A DNA stretch of 64,000 bases. Origin: Galeopsis tetrahit. Lineage: Eukaryota > Streptophyta > Magnoliopsida > Lamiales > Lamiaceae. This document shows, one piece after another, positions 1 to 10,560 of the stretch; positions within the stretch are counted from its first letter, which is position 1, and each line of letters starts with the position of its first letter. The position numbers were made by a program, and so were the translations under genes. The notes under the pieces were generated by a model, which saw nothing but the letters and a program-made list of their open reading frames with translations, was not told the DNA's origin and searched no databases. The stretch covers positions 18,876,001-18,940,000 of the forward strand of contig OY776120.1 in the NCBI GenBank assembly GCA_963675135.1, in the 5' to 3' direction.

Positions 1-1183
1 CAACATCAGAATCTGTTTCATCCAGATCATCATCTGAGGAATCATTATAATCAATTCTGGTAAAATTAGAATATTCATTCTGATTTAATTCATCAAGATC
101 ATCATCATCAGATTCATCACTCAAGGTAGCACTAAAGTTCAGTTTTTGCTTAAGTCTAGTGTTGGCACATTCATTTGCATAATGGCCATAACCAGAACAA
201 GCATTGCATTGAACTGATTTTCGAAATTCAGGATCATACCTTGGTTTACCTTCACTCTTTGATAGTCTTGGTGTGAATTGAGCTTTCCTCCTTTCTGGTT
301 GAGGTGTTGATGTATTGATTTGAATCTTAGGCTGAATGTTTCTAGATTTGTTCACAGATTTCTTAAGAAACTTATTAAAGTGCTTAGTGAGCAAGGCAAC
401 GTTGTTCGGATTTTTGAGGCATACATCAAGCAATTCTTCATCAGAGTCAACTTCAGTAATGATGGGTTGAGCTTCAGAAGTGTTTGATGTTTCCCCTTTA
501 AAAACTACAACTTTCTTATCAGCATTAGCTTCATCATCTTGATTAGTGTTTATTTCATATGTTCTAAGAATACTCACTAACTCATTTTGACTTAACTTAT
601 CTGTATCTTTTGCCTCTTCAATAGCACAAATTTTAGCATCAAATCTTTTAGGAACAGATCTTAATATCTTATGAACTACTCTAACATTAGAAATAGGGTC
701 ACCAAGAGAATGTGATTCATTGATAATCTCACTTAACCTTTCATTGTAGGCTGTAATTGTTTCATCTTCCTTCATTCGGAGATTCTCAAATTTTGTTCCC
801 AACATTCGAAGCTTAGTCCTTCGAACACTTTCTGAACCTTCACAATGCTCTTGCAACCTGTCCCATGCATCTTTAGAAGTAGAACAGTTAGATATAATTT
901 TAAACATTGAAACATCAACAGAAGTAAAAATAGCATTTAAAGCTTTAGAATTGTAGCTTGCTGTTGTTATTTCTTCAGCCGTCCAGTCAACTTCTCTCTT
1001 GAGTTGTATTTCACCATCTGCGTCTGCTGGTCTCTTTGGAGCTTCCCAACCTGTAAGTACAGTCCTCCAAGCACGTTCATCAACTGACTTGATGTACATA
1101 CGCATCTTAGGCTTCCAATAAGCGTAATTCGATCCATCTAATACGGGTGGCCTAAGTGCCGTGGATATGTGATGTGTTTCCAT
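1..1183 (-). CDS. Gag polyprotein of element X (partial, runs off window)
   Basis: Retrotransposon capsid/nucleocapsid protein that packages the element RNA. Translating the minus strand from the ATG at 1183-1181 gives an open frame of about 394 codons to the window edge with no stop. It begins METHHIST and carries the copia gag (UBN2-type) pattern, with YWKPKMR near residue 25 and DAWDRLQEHCEG near residue 105. One CCHC zinc knuckle (CNACSGYGHYANEC) lies near residue 325, followed by an Asp-rich stretch. An in-frame stop lies just upstream of this ATG, which fixes the start and supports the same METHH start in element A. Unlike gag in D or B, no break is visible here. Confidence 0.8.
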   Translation of the reverse strand, partial: METHHISTALRPPVLDGSNYAYWKPKMRMYIKSVDERAWRTVLTGWEAPKRPADADGEIQLKREVDWTAEEITTASYNSKALNAIFTSVDVSMFKIISNCSTSKDAWDRLQEHCEGSESVRRTKLRMLGTKFENLRMKEDETITAYNERLSEIINESHSLGDPISNVRVVHKILRSVPKRFDAKICAIEEAKDTDKLSQNELVSILRTYEINTNQDDEANADKKVVVFKGETSNTSEAQPIITEVDSDEELLDVCLKNPNNVALLTKHFNKFLKKSVNKSRNIQPKIQINTSTPQPERRKAQFTPRLSKSEGKPRYDPEFRKSVQCNACSGYGHYANECANTRLKQKLNFSATLSDESDDDDLDELNQNEYSNFTRIDYNDSSDDDLDETDSDV

Positions 1184-1243
1184 TGCTAACCTACACTAAA
1201 AACACACTTGACCAAAGATATAACCTAGTGTCGTCAGGTATCA

Positions 1244-1255
1244 GCTCTGATACCA
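1244..1255 (-). other. Primer-binding site of element X
   Basis: The minus strand reads TGGTATCAGAGC two bases after the end of the LTR. This complements the 3' end of plant initiator tRNA-Met, the usual primer of plant copia elements. Confidence 0.85.
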
Positions 1256-1257
1256 AC

Positions 1258-2118
1258 TGAAAGTGTGGTGTGGGGTATGAATATGAAGTGTTTAAGTTTA
1301 ATAGAATAATGTTGTACTAAATGTTGTGACAATTGGTACAACACTGACTCTAACAGAATATCAGAAATTATAACTAACACAGCGGAAGACTTGAAACACT
1401 AAAAACAAAACGTGACACAATGGAAATAATTTTTCACATAGATTTTATAAATAAAAATCTATGCTAGCCTTACGGCGAAAACCAATACTTATCTTCAAGT
1501 ATAAATGTTGTGTGAAATGTTACAGCATTAACATTCACAACAGAAACTACAAACGAGGCAGGTGCCTTGTTCTAAAAACGAACTAAGTGTATAATGTATA
1601 CACTGTCGAAATGCCTAGTCTATCTAAAGATTACACTCTCAATAGATAAGAAGACACACAGCCATACGGGTGGGATACGAATGTATGATCTAAAAGGTAG
1701 TTCTACTGGCCACAATTCCTAACAGGGATATACGCTCGGTCTAGGAAGTTGATCGAATAGAGTACCCTGATTTGAGAAGCCTTCCATCGGTATTTATAGT
1801 AGTGGGGTGCTGATTCTAGAGGCTTCCACAATGAGGTCCTATTTTTTAGGAACTCAACTTCCATGATCTTTCTAGATCTTTCTTGAATGCTCCAGGTCGT
1901 TCCAAATGGTTCCAGGCCGTTCTAGCATGTTCTCCAATGTTCTGGAATCTTCCAGGTTCCAGATCCTTGTAGAAGCTTCTAGATCCTGCCAGAAATGCGA
2001 CAACATTTAGATCAACATTTAATGTAGCATTTCAGAAAAGACTTAGAAAAAATCTCGGAAGGTCAAATTAAGATGTTGTTGATAATGTTAAGGCATTTAA
2101 GGATTAACAACATCTACA
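1258..2118 (-). repeat. 5' LTR of element X
   Basis: 861-bp LTR. In the element sense it starts TGTAGATGTT and ends CACTTTCA, giving TG...CA ends. It is homologous along its length to both LTRs of element A (9043-9902 and 18767-19629). A TATA box (TATAAATA on the minus strand) lies at 1791-1798 and marks the U3/R region. Clusters of TCTAGA/TTCCAG-type short motifs fill the U3 part around 1850-1980. Confidence 0.85.
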
Positions 2119-2417
2119 AATTCTATTGTTGCCACTCCTCCTCAGCCACAAGCAGCTGCCAACCAGATTTCCCCAGTTGCCGAGCAGGTTCAGCCCAAGC
2201 ACGACCCTCAAGCTACGCCCACTACGCATGCTCCGCCTCCAGCGAACTCATTCAATGCGCACTCGCGCGCTGAATAATATCCACCGGTCGAAGAAGTTAT
2301 TTTCTGCAACCAAGCATCCTCTTCCCCCTGATGTCGAACCTTCTTCCGTAAGGCAGGCACTCTCAATTCTGCATTGGCGTGCGGCTATGTCGGATGAATT
2401 CACATCTTTACAGAAGC

Positions 2418-2576
2418 ATGGAAAATGGGAATTAGTATCTCCTCCTCTATATTGGATTTGAATAAGATTTCAGATCAATAAGATTTCAGATCAATCTATA
2501 TTGATTTCAGATCAATCTATATTGATTGACTGCCTCCATTATGGAAAATGGGAATTAGTATCTCCTCCTCTATATT
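2418..2576 (+). repeat. 36-bp copia segment duplicated into the plastid insert, plus short tandem copies
   Basis: Bases 2418-2453 (ATGGAAAATGGGAATTAGTA and the next 16) recur identically at 2541-2576, inside the ycf2 piece. Between them a unit of about 21 bp (GATTTCAGATCAATCTATATT) is tandemly repeated at about 2466-2524. This looks like filler DNA made during end-joining repair. Confidence 0.8.
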
Positions 2577-2920
2577 TTTAGTTTTGGATCTTCCAAATCA
2601 TTCCCGCAAGAGATCCGGGCCCTTTTTTTTTTTTGATCCTTCCAGAAAAAGATTCATTCTCTTCATAAAAAATAGGAGGTAGAACCAATAAAGATTTCTT
2701 TTTCGATTCATCCTTGGCCTCATTCAAGAATTGTTTTTGATCCAATCTGTAGGAATCAATAGAAAAGGGAAATCCCTTATGATACACCGGATCCGACTCG
2801 GTTATTGATAGAGTGAATAAATCTTCCTTTTCTTGAAATCCCTCTTCTAATTCAAAATCGTGGTGTAACATGTATCCTCACCTGTTCCGGTCATGGAATA
2901 GATGAAATAAATCCATTATT
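2454..2920 (-). pseudogene. ycf2: Plastid-derived ycf2 fragment (NUPT) inside copia RT
   Basis: On the minus strand a frame at 2871-2578 reads like chloroplast Ycf2, with landmarks DLFTLSITESDPVYHKGF, LDQKQFLNEA and SLLVLPPIFYEENESF. Homology seems to extend to about 2917 (MDLFHLFHDRNR, with a stop) and back to about 2454 (the codons of an NNIMEAVNQ-like stretch sit near 2511-2543). Ycf2 is a large plastid-encoded protein of the inner-envelope import motor complex. A nuclear fragment like this is a non-functional transfer. It is flanked on both sides by RT codons of F (ELVSPP before, WVFRTK after). A duplicated 36-bp piece of F interrupts the ycf2 sequence at 2541-2576. Confidence 0.85.
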
Positions 2921-4367
2921 GGGTGCATGTGGGTCTTTAGAACAAAGCGCAAACCGGATGGCTCAGTAGATCGGTTCAAAGAACGGTTGGTGGCTAAGGG
3001 GTTTCATCAACGCCCGGGGATCGATTTTAAGGAGACATTAAGTCTTATTATCAATCCTGCAACTATACGCACCGTTCTCACAGTGGTTGTCTCCTCCAAC
3101 TGGTCGTTGCGACAACTCGATGTAAGTAATGTATTTCTTCATGGTATCTTGATCTTCCTTCTTATATGCACCAACCTCCAGGTTTTACGGATCCATCACA
3201 CCCTACGCATGTTTGCTTACTTCGTCGTTCACTATATGGCCTTCGCCAAGCCCCTTGAGCTTGATATGAATCACTCTGTGCTGCACTTGAGAGATTTAGT
3301 CTTCAACGATCTAAGGCAGATTCATCTCTCTTTACTCTCAACAATAATGGTGAGAAATTGATTGTTTTAGCTTATGTGGATGGTCTAGTCTTAACAGGTT
3401 CTGCTGCTCACCTTATTGAGGATCTCACGAAGCATCTTCAGTCCATTTTTGTCGTTAAAGACCTTGGGTGCCTATCGTACTTCTTAGGCATTGAAGTCGT
3501 CCATTGCACGGATGGCTTATTTTTGTCGCAACACAAATACTTGATTGATTTACTTCTGCGTAACAACATGGACGGGGTAAAACCAGTGTCGACGCCTTTC
3601 TCGCTCAAGCCCATTGCGTACTCTGCCTCAGTCGACCCCATTGAGTATCGAAGCGCCATTGGGGGCCTTCAATACTTAACAATGACCCGAACTGATATTT
3701 CATTTTCCGTGAATCGCCCTGCGTAACATATGTCAGCCCCCACGCCAGATGTTTGGGCCCTCGTGAAACGCTTATTCCGTTATGTCAAGCATACCTTACA
3801 TCATGGTTTTCTTCTTCGACGAACATTGAACCTCACCTTGACAGCTTACTCTAATTCAGATTTCAGTGGAGACCTTTTTGATTGAAAGTCAACTTCAGCT
3901 TATGTGGTGTTTCTTGGTACTTCTCCTATTTCTTGGCGATCCCGTAAACAACGTGGTGTCACTCGATCTTCAACGGAGGCCGAGTATCGTGCATTGGCGA
4001 CTGCAACATCCGAAGTATGTTGGCTTAACCATCTTTTTGTTGATCTTCATCTCAATCTACATGTACACGTGTTCTCTGTGATAACATGGTTGCTACTCGG
4101 TTAGCTCTTAATCCAGTCCAACATTCGAGGATGAAGCATATTGCGATTGACCTACATTTCGTTCGTGATCTTACTCAGAAAAATGTTTTAACATTTGCAT
4201 ACGTTAATACTCAAGATCAACTCGCGAATATTCTTACTAAGCCACTGCCTCGGATGCGTTTTCAAGATCTACGTTCCCGTATCCCTGTTGTTGATGGTAC
4301 CTCGATCTTGCGGGGGCGTATTAGTCATAAAACATTATCCCTATTAGTTAGCAATCTCATTCCTTAA

Positions 4368-5879
4368 TTCTAGCCTAACTTCATGTAATTAGTCAAACTT
4401 TACATACTCGTGAATATCTCCCCATGCATATATTTCTGGTGTAAATTCATTCAGCAATACAACACACTTTATATTAGTTCTATATTCTTCAACTCATCAT
4501 CTAAAAGTTTCATCTTGTTATGATTGCATGAAAGAATTTTATCTCATTTAAAAATTCAAACTCTTAAAAAATTGTGATAACTTTTTCGTTCCCTAGCCCT
4601 TGCTTGAAGGTTCTCTAGCCCTTGCTTGAAGATCATTAATAGTAATAACTTTTCTCTTTACCATTTTCCTACAATCACAATTCTATTCAGAACAATAATG
4701 TGTTAAAATATAAATACAAGCAATAACTCATATGTCATTCTTACAACCTATAGAAGGATACAAGAACAATCCATCATTAGAATTAGAAGTTACAAAAAAA
4801 ATTGTTCTCCATCCTTGTAGGCATCCATTAACCTTGACAAATCCATCAAACTCCTATTTGCATTCATAATTTTGTATACCCAATTCACTTTTACAAATTC
4901 TAAAGAATTTCAGAGAGTAAAAATAAAAGTGTAATATTAAAGAAAAATTCAGAAATTCAAATCAAAGCTTCAAACTTGCATAGGAAAAACTCTAAACCAG
5001 ATCAAGTTTTGACTGTCAAAAACAATTTTCTGCTGTTAAAAATAGTTTTATGCTGTCAAAAATAGTGCTCTGCTATCAAAACAACAATTTTCTGCTGTCA
5101 AAAATAACAAATTTATGTTGTGAAAAACAGTTTCCTGCTGTAAAAAATAGCCTTTTTCTGCTGTTAAAAGCAGTTTCCTGCTGTCAAAAATAGATTTTCT
5201 GCTGTTAATTAAAAACAGCTCTTTTATGTTGTTAGAACAAACTATAAGAGATTTAACTATTTTATTTACAGAATCACCATTAAAAAAATTCTGAAAGTTG
5301 TACAATTCTATTTTAAAGTATAATCATATTGGAGTTACTAATGAATCACAATGTGTCAAAAGATTAATCTCAAAATAAGGTGGTTTCGATTATAGACTAT
5401 AAAATTCAAAACTGACAAACTGTTCATTATATCTGTATATCTTCACTACAAAAATCCTTGACCAAATTTGATTTGAAGAACAATTTGCAATAAAGACCAG
5501 CAGAGTCATTGCAAAGTTTGAATCAAAATACTTGTGATGCATTAGAATATTGTGCTTTTAATTCTGATTGAAGAATGAATTCAAATCAAATAAAAAACAA
5601 TAAATAGAGAGAGCAGGATTCAACTCAGACTAGACAATAAACATAAAGTGAACCCATGGTCAACAAAAAACAGAAACAAAACAGAGTAGGAAAAAATCAA
5701 ACTAAAATCCATGGATATTAGGTAAAGTTTCTTGAGTTTGGATAAATTCGATTGATTTTAATTGAATGAAAACACTATATATATTCCAGCAGCTCAAAAA
5801 TTAGGGTTCTAGATTGACCAAAACATTGAACAACTAAATGATCCAACCGTCAAATTTATTTACAGCAAAAAATTTATAA
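4368..5879. other. AT-rich non-coding interval between remnants F and G
   Basis: No convincing reading frame. It probably starts with the decayed 3' LTR of F. It contains a doubled 22-bp phrase (CTAGCCCTTGCTTGAAG at about 4593 and 4615) and the minisatellite at 5011-5240. The rest looks like unstructured AT-rich DNA. Confidence 0.6.
5011..5240. repeat. Degenerate minisatellite, unit about 18-22 bp
   Basis: About ten imperfect head-to-tail copies of a TTCTGCTGTCAAAAATAG-like unit, varying at a few positions and in length. An antisense open frame across it is only a by-product of the repeat. Confidence 0.75.
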
Positions 5880-6053
5880 TACTAATAGGGAATAATAATA
5901 TAGGAATAATATATTTTAATTTAGTCCATATCTTTTATATATATCTCTTAATATGGTTGTTGTATTTACCGTAATTATCTCATTGTAAATACTTATATAT
6001 AGTGATTATTCCTATCACCTTATTAACGGTGATCACATAAATACCTATTCTCA
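5880..6053 (+). repeat. 5' LTR of copia remnant G (short, approximate start)
   Basis: About 175 bp. The start is inferred near TACTAATAGGGAATAATA and the end is ...CCTATTCTCA, two bases before a PBS-like TGGTATTAGTCTGACTC at 6056. That is the expected position of an initiator-tRNA PBS, here degenerate. Short LTRs are usual for Ale/Retrofit-type copia elements. The left border is uncertain. Confidence 0.5.
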
Positions 6054-6123
6054 CATGGTATTAGTCTGACTCAACGAAACCCTAATCTTTCTCTAAAGCC
6101 TCACGCTATATTCCCTCTTCCTC

Positions 6124-8334
6124 ATGGCGCCACCGGACGTCACTCCCCCCACAATCCCTCTCAACGTCTTGGTCCATCTCTTGACCATCAAGTTGTCCTC
6201 TTCCAACTATCTGCTTTGGTGCAATCAGGTAGTTCCGGTACTGTCCAGCCATGATCTCATCTCTCACATTCATGGCACGACACCCGCTCTGGCGAAGTCG
6301 ATCACCACATCTGGTGAATCGGTTCCAAACCCAGCCTACATTGCTTGGTTTGAGAAGTATCAAAAGATCCTTAGTCTTCTTCTTTCCCCCCTCCCTGAAG
6401 AAGCCATGACCGAGGTCATCGGCTGTGACATCTCGCGCTCCATCTAGGTCGCACTCGAGGCAGCCTATAGTCACACCTCGGTCTCTCGCATTACTCAATT
6501 GCGGAATCAGCTCCTCTCCCTTCGTCGTGGATCTACCTCCGTCGATGACTTCAGCAAGAAGTTTTGTGCTCTCTGTGATCAACTCGCCTCCATTAGTAAG
6601 CCCTTTGATGATGACGACAAGTGTCATTGGTTTCTTACCGATATCGGCCCCCAGTTCGCTGGTTTCTCTAACACTCGCATGGCTTTGTCGCCCATGCCTG
6701 CCTTTCGGGATCTGATCAATCAGACATTAAACTATGAGCAGTTTACTAGCTCGATGGACTCCTCATCCTCGCCCGTTCCAGCATTCTCTGCTTCTGCTCG
6801 CTCGGGTAAGCCTGCTCGCCCTGGCACCAAATCTCGTACCTTCTCTCCTCGGAATTCTCGTCGGATCCTCGGTTGGTGGCTCGGCTCCTGCTCGCCGCCC
6901 TCCCACTTGCCAGATCTGCCGCCAACAGGGTCATTATGCGAATCGATGTCCAGGCCGTTATGCTCGCCCTGCCCCTTTTGTGGCCAACCTTGCTCATGCC
7001 CTTGATTCTCAGTGTCATGTCTCGCAACCTCCTACTTCGGATTGGTTCCTTGATAGTGGTGCCTCCGCTCACATGACTCCTCGCTCAGCTGGCCTGGAGA
7101 ATCCTCACCCGTATTCTGGTAACGACAATGTTATTGTTGCTAATGGCTCTACTATTCTGATCACTCATATTGGGTCGTGTTCGGTCAATAAGGATGTTCG
7201 TTTGTTAGATGTGTTTGTTGTACCACATCTTACAAAGAAATTATTATCCATTAGTAAGCTTACTTCGAACTTTCCTATTGATGTTTTGTTTACTAATGAC
7301 TCATTTGTCATCCAGAATCGGGCGACCAAGCAACCCTTGGCGAGGGGTCGGCATAGTCGAGGACTCTATGCTCTGAAGTAGGGCATCCCAGCCTTGGTTG
7401 CTGCTTTACTGAGTTCGTCGCTGAAGGCTTCATTTGAGTGATGCCACCGTAGATTAGGCCATGTTTCTATTTTTTTCGTTAAATTATTGAATAAATTGGG
7501 CTTATTCTCCCTTACGTCTATTTTGCCAAAACCTGGCCTTTGTACTCCGTGTCAGTTGTCTAAGGGTAAATATTTATCTTTTGCATCAAATGAAAAGTGA
7601 GCTTTTCATGTTTTGGATTTAGTTCACTGTGATCTTTGGGGACCTGCCCCTGTTGCTTCTAATGACGGTTTTCGGTATTATGTGATTTTTGTGGATGACT
7701 TCTCCAGATTTACTTGGCTTTATCCTCTGCATGCCAAGTCTGATTTCCATGACGTATTTGTTCAGTTTCACACCTTTGTTTGCAATCAGTTTTCCACTTC
7801 CTTTAAGGCGTTCTAGAGTGATGGTGGCACTGAGTTTGTTAATGGTCGTGTTCGCGACTTCCTTGCCGACCATGGCATTCATTAGCGCATCTCATGTCCT
7901 TACACTCCTCATTAGAATGGTTGCGCTGAACGTAAACATCGTCATGTCACTAAAACTGGGATATCTTTATTGTTTCAAGCGAGCATGCCCGCCCACTTCT
8001 GGGTTGATGCCTTTTCCACGATTGTTTACATTATCAACCGTCTGCCCACGCCTGTTCTTGAGGACAGGTCGCCCTTTCAAGTTTTGTTCGGCTCTACTCC
8101 GAACTTTGCCAACTTTAGGACCTTTGGTTGTCGAGTATTTTTGTATCTTCGTGACTATGCTCTCCACAGGCTTGCTCCTCGCAGTACTCCATGCATCTTT
8201 ATGGGTTACAGTTCCTCCCATAAGGGGTTTCGGTGTTACAATCCGATCGCTTCCCGCTTCTACACTACTCGTCATGCTCAGTTTGATGAAATTGTGTTCC
8301 CATTCTGAGCAACTCATGTTCCATCCTCGCCTGC
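6124..8334 (+). pseudogene. Copia remnant G: gag, protease and integrase of an Ale/Retrofit-like element
   Basis: Starts at ATG 6124. Gag includes LSSSNYLLWCNQ near residue 25 and a CCHC knuckle (CQICRQQGHYANRC, about 6909-6950). The protease motif is WFLDSGASAHMT near 7045. The integrase keeps a D,D,E set: HCDLWGP (about 7629), SDGGTEF (about 7817) and CAERKHRH (about 7922). Nonsense codons interrupt it at 6445 (TAG), 7379 (TAG), about 7439 (TGA), about 7598 (TGA), 7814 (TAG), 7883 (TAG), 7913 (TAG) and about 8306 (TGA). A frameshift lies near 6880. The RT half is absent: the frame ends where the LTR of element B begins at 8335. Confidence 0.8.
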
Positions 8335-9042
8335 TATTGGGATATGAATCCTAAGACAACTTCTATTTGATGATGAGATGAGTTTTGATAAACCAAAAAG
8401 AGGACTTGAATATATTCTAAGTGTTGACTGATCTGTTATGGAAGTCGCCTTGTATGAGACAAGATCAAATGAGATAAAGTAATATTGAAATATAGCTAAG
8501 TATGAAAAGAAAAGCATATTTTACATAGGTTTTCTAAATAAACTTTAAATGTTGTATAGAAGCTTATGGTTATGTTTATATGTTATTGATGTAATAGTCT
8601 TTTAGGATGACTAAACTGATTTATAAAGTTTAAAGTAATGTAATAGAATAAATAGCTTAGATAGGACAAGAAGAAGTCTAAATATGAAGACAAGAAGACT
8701 TGATGACCAGACAAGACGAGATATGAAGAAGTCTGAAATATTCTAAGTGTTGAATATGCTAAAGACAAGACAAGTCAAAGTCAGAAGTGAAGATTCGTAT
8801 CTAAGAAGAAGTTTTGAAGATATGAAGTTAGTTATGGATATTAACTGAATAAACTGTCGTATTAGAAGATACATATCAAGAACGGTTTGAAGAGTTAGTT
8901 GAAGGAAGTTATCAAGAAAGTTTGTTGGATAACTAACTTATTTTGAAGAAGTAAAGTCTATAAATAGTTGAAGGCATTCATCGTTTGAAGACTACTGAAA
9001 CTGTAATTACTAAAGTGTATATTGAAGCATTCAAAGCAAAAA

Positions 9043-9902
9043 TGAAAGTGTGTGGGGTGTATAAAAGTGTTTAAGTATAAGTAGATAAATGTTGCATAGA
9101 ATGTTGAGACAAATAGTGCAACACTGACTCTAACAGAATATCAGAAATTAAGATACACAGCGGAAGACTTGAAACACTAAAAACAAACTAGACACAATGG
9201 AAATACTTTTAACATAGATTTTATAAATAAAAATCTATGTCTGCCTTATGGCGTAAAATCAATACTTATCTTCAAGTACAAATGTTGTGTGAAATGTTAC
9301 AACAATAATTTCACAACGAAACTATAAACGAGGCAGGTGCCAAGTCTAGAAAACGAACTAAGTGTATAAATTATACACTGTCGAAATGCCTAGTCTATCT
9401 AATGATTACACTCTCAATAGATAAGAAGACACACAGTCATACGGGTGGTATACAACGTATGAACTAAAATGTAGAACTATTGGCCACAATTTCCTAACAG
9501 GGATGAATGCTCGGTCTAGGATATTGATCGAATAGAGCATACTGAATTATGAAGCCTTCAATCGGTATTTATAGAGGTGGTATGCGAATTCTAGAGGCTT
9601 CCACATTGAGGTCCTATTTTTTAGGAACTCAACTTCCACAACTTCCATGATCTTTCTAGATCCTTCTTGCCTGCTCCAGGTCGTTCCAAATGCACCTAGG
9701 CTGTTCTAGCATGTTCTCCAATGTTCTGGAATCTTCCAGGTTCCAGATCCTTGTAGAAGCTTCTAGATCCTGCCAGAAATGCGACAACATTTAGATCAAC
9801 ATTTAATGTAGCATTTCAGAAAAGACTTAGAAAAAATCTCGGAAGGTCAAATTAAGATGTTGTTGATAATGTTAAGGCATTTAAGAATTAACAACATCTA
9901 CA
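9043..9902 (-). repeat. 3' LTR of element A
   Basis: 860 bp, TG...CA ends in the element sense (starts TGTAGATGTT, ends CACTTTCA). A TATA box TATAAATA (minus strand) lies at 9566-9573. Nearly identical to 18767-19629. Confidence 0.93.
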
Positions 9903-9914
9903 ATCTCCCCCAAT
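9903..9914 (-). other. Polypurine tract of element A
   Basis: The minus strand reads AAATTGGGGGAGAT immediately before the 3' LTR, the position and composition expected of the plus-strand primer. Confidence 0.85.
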
Positions 9915-10560
9915 TTGACCTTTCGACTACAACACACCTGATGCACATATATTTCTATACATACTCAGTTTTATGTACTTAGTTGAGGTTGACATCATTG
10001 CTAAGAACTAGTCAAGACAATACCTGTTGTAATCGTTGGATCAAATCAAATGAAGATCAAGGATAATTTCATAATGATCCGTACCAAAGGATCAAAACTA
10101 TTTTATCCAAAATAGTATAAGCATAAACAATACACTTATTCACAACATAAGTAACTATACTAAGATCATAAGTTGAACTGGAAGAATTAACTTAGAATCA
10201 AAGTAAGACATTAACAAAAACAAAATAACAAAATATCAAAACAAAAAGAATAAACACAACAAAGACTCCAGCAACCTGCAGTAAACACATGATAATCTGT
10301 AAACATATTAACCAAAGGCAGTAAACAAATATCATCAAATGTAACCATAATTTAAGCAAGTTGCAACAAAAACAGCCTATCATCTAGAAAATAAATAACA
10401 AGTGTACCAGAATATCAGAATTCAAACTTAAACATTAATTACAGAGATTGAACTGAATAAATGGCATATATTGCTGTGGTAACAGTTGCAGCATCAACTT
10501 CCTGCCCAGTAGCCATTATGATATATTCAGATCTCCCCCTGTCTTGCTTGTCCCTGTTCA
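9915..10560 (-). other. 3' untranslated region of element A
   Basis: About 650 bp between the extra ORF and the PPT. AT-rich, with no sustained reading frame or recognisable motif. Confidence 0.6.

Larger units (their letters stand above)
1..2118 (-). mobile_element. Copia (Sirevirus-like) element X, 5' part only
   Basis: Minus-strand LTR retrotransposon cut by the left window edge. In its own sense it reads LTR (2118 to 1258), PBS (1255 to 1244), then gag from 1183 towards 1. It is a sister copy of element A: the LTR, leader and gag are near-identical by eye, with small indels in the LTR end and leader. The DNA to its right (2119 on) belongs to a different copia remnant, so X was inserted into or beside F. 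The target-site duplication cannot be checked because its 3' LTR lies outside the window. The first five flanking bases after the LTR are AATTC. Confidence 0.85.
2119..4367 (+). pseudogene. Copia remnant F: RT and RNase H part of an Ale/Retrofit-like pol
   Basis: Decayed 3' half of a copia pol. The linker and RT entry (RQALSILHWRAAMSDEF then GKWELVSPP) lie at 2350-2443. RT resumes at 2927 (WVFRTKRKPDGSVDRFKERLVAKGF). The RT active site at 3373-3384 reads YVDG where the family has YVDD, so a catalytic Asp is lost. RNase H follows (STEAEYRALATATSE near 3976-4016) and the pol end near 4240 (LANILTKPLP). Frame changes and stops occur near 3150-3360, 3724 and 3883. The plastid segment 2454-2920 splits it. 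The 5' half is missing, displaced or deleted at the border with X. A PPT-like TGCGGGGGCG at 4309-4318 may mark the start of a decayed 3' LTR. Confidence 0.75.

Noticed and set aside
2578..2871. 97-codon minus-strand frame as a nuclear gene
   Set aside because: It matches part of plastid ycf2, lacks a start context and promoter, and is interrupted at both ends.
5048..5305. 85-codon antisense frame
   Set aside because: A translation of the minisatellite.
5440..5470. CACTACAAAAATCC as a CACTA terminus
   Set aside because: No subterminal repeats, no partner end and no 3-bp duplication.
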